This document shows positions 63,322-64,000 of a DNA stretch of 64,000 nt, piece by piece. The stretch's first letter is position 1, and every line of letters starts with the position of its first letter. The stretch is from positions 2,046,001 to 2,110,000 of the forward strand of contig NZ_CP011503.1 of the NCBI RefSeq assembly GCF_001028665.1, read 5' to 3'. Made by a program: the position numbers and the translations under genes. The notes beneath the pieces were generated by a model. The model did no database searches. It saw nothing but the letters and a program-made list of their open reading frames with translations, and was not told the DNA's origin. The DNA comes from Burkholderia pyrrocinia. Its GTDB lineage: Bacteria; Pseudomonadota; Gammaproteobacteria; Burkholderiales; Burkholderiaceae.

Positions 63322-64000
63322 ATGACACTTTCAACCATCGACGAAACCACGATCGACGAACGCAAGTTCGTGGTCGCGCTCGCGCGCGGGCTCGACCTGC
63401 TGCGCGCATTCCGGCCCGGCGAGACGATGCTCGGCAATCGCGACTTCGCAGAGCGCACGGGGCTGCCGAAGGCGACCGTGAACCGGCTCGCCTATACGCT
63501 GACCGTGCTCGGCTACCTGCGCTACGACGAGACGCTCGGAAAGTATGCGCTCGACGCCGGTGTGCTGTCGCTCGGCTACGCGCTGCTGTCGGGCTCGGGG
63601 ACGATCGATCTCGCGCGGCCGCACATGCAGGCGCTCGCGCGCGAGATCGGCGCGGCCGTGTCGCTCGGTTGCCGCGACGGGCTCGACATGATCTATCTGG
63701 AGACGATCCGCAGCGAAACCGCGCTGACGCTCGGGCTCGCGCCCGGTTCACGGCTGTCGATGCTGACGAGCTCGATGGGGCGCGCGTACCTGGCCGTGCA
63801 GCCGGAGGACGTGCGTCGCGCGCTCTATGCGGAACTGCATCGCGCGGCCGGCGGCGCGGCCGACGCCGATGCGCTCGTCGCCGCCGCGCAGCACGCGGTG
63901 GCCGAGTTCTCGGCGGGCGGTTGCTGCTATTCGTTCCGTGCGTGGCATATGGACGTGAACGCGGCGGCCGTGCCGTTTCGCGAGCCGCGCGAGGGGCGCT
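63322..64000 (+). CDS. IclR-family transcriptional regulator (3' end beyond the window)
   Basis: 226 codons are visible from ATG 63322, open at the right edge. The N-terminal winged helix-turn-helix shows RGLDLLRAFRPGETMLGNRDFAERTGLPKATVNRLAYTL, and the IclR effector domain starts near residue 90 (HMQALAREIGAAVSLGCRDG, DMIYLETIRSETAL, SRLSMLTSSMGRAYLA). It is divergent from gcdH, so it is probably the GcdR-type regulator of glutaryl-CoA metabolism. About 30-40 residues of the C-terminus are missing from the window. Confidence 0.9.
   Translation, partial: MTLSTIDETTIDERKFVVALARGLDLLRAFRPGETMLGNRDFAERTGLPKATVNRLAYTLTVLGYLRYDETLGKYALDAGVLSLGYALLSGSGTIDLARPHMQALAREIGAAVSLGCRDGLDMIYLETIRSETALTLGLAPGSRLSMLTSSMGRAYLAVQPEDVRRALYAELHRAAGGAADADALVAAAQHAVAEFSAGGCCYSFRAWHMDVNAAAVPFREPREGR

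Overview
The window looks like the large chromosome of a Burkholderia cepacia complex species (B. cenocepacia-like). It has very high G+C with strong third-position G/C bias, a complete ybgC-tolQRAB-pal-cpoB operon, glyA-nrdR, a gcdH/IclR pair, and a capsule-type locus whose conserved genes match the wcb (capsular polysaccharide I) genes of B. pseudomallei. Assignments rest on recognised motifs, families and gene order. No database search was run.

Region 1 (1-35 kb) is a polysaccharide/capsule locus of the ABC-transporter-dependent (group 2-like) type. A leftward glycosyltransferase runs off the left edge. Rightward genes encode the outer-membrane export lipoprotein (WcbC-like), an FkbM methyltransferase with a coiled coil and DUF4214, two glycosyltransferases, Gmd and Rmd (GDP-D-rhamnose or a related 6-deoxy sugar) and a third glycosyltransferase. 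A leftward block holds another glycosyltransferase and the export machinery KpsT/KpsM/KpsE. A rightward, mostly overlapping block (wcbO-P-Q-R-S-T plus a GNAT gene) encodes a KpsS-like Kdo transferase, an SDR, an LtaS-like membrane enzyme, a 2546-residue TE-less reducing polyketide synthase, an LpxC paralogue and an alpha-oxoamine synthase. Together these read as a pathway for an unusual, perhaps sphingoid-like, lipid tied to the capsule. The right flank carries lower-G+C cargo: a secreted beta-helix protein, a sulfotransferase fused to Wzt-C-like carbohydrate-binding domains, a second FkbM methyltransferase and a decayed IS5-family transposase.

Region 2 (35-47.5 kb) starts with housekeeping genes: a YafJ-type glutamine amidotransferase, an AhpD-like protein divergent from an AraC regulator, and a YiaA-like membrane protein. 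It continues with a compact, translationally coupled rightward cluster of unknown function: GT2, secreted protein, ferritin-like diiron protein, GT28-like enzyme, PAP2 phosphatase, fatty-acid desaturase, YncE-like propeller and NHL lipoprotein. It resembles an envelope glycolipid pathway.

Region 3 (47.6-64 kb) is core genome. It holds a tRNA-Lys with terminator, the leftward Tol-Pal operon, an SDR, glyA preceded by a ZTP (pfl) riboswitch and followed by nrdR, a type IV minor-pilin operon lacking pilY1, a YqjD/YqjE/YqjK-like trio, a 1-Cys peroxiredoxin, glutaryl-CoA dehydrogenase, tandem 49-bp palindromic repeats, and an IclR regulator cut by the right edge.
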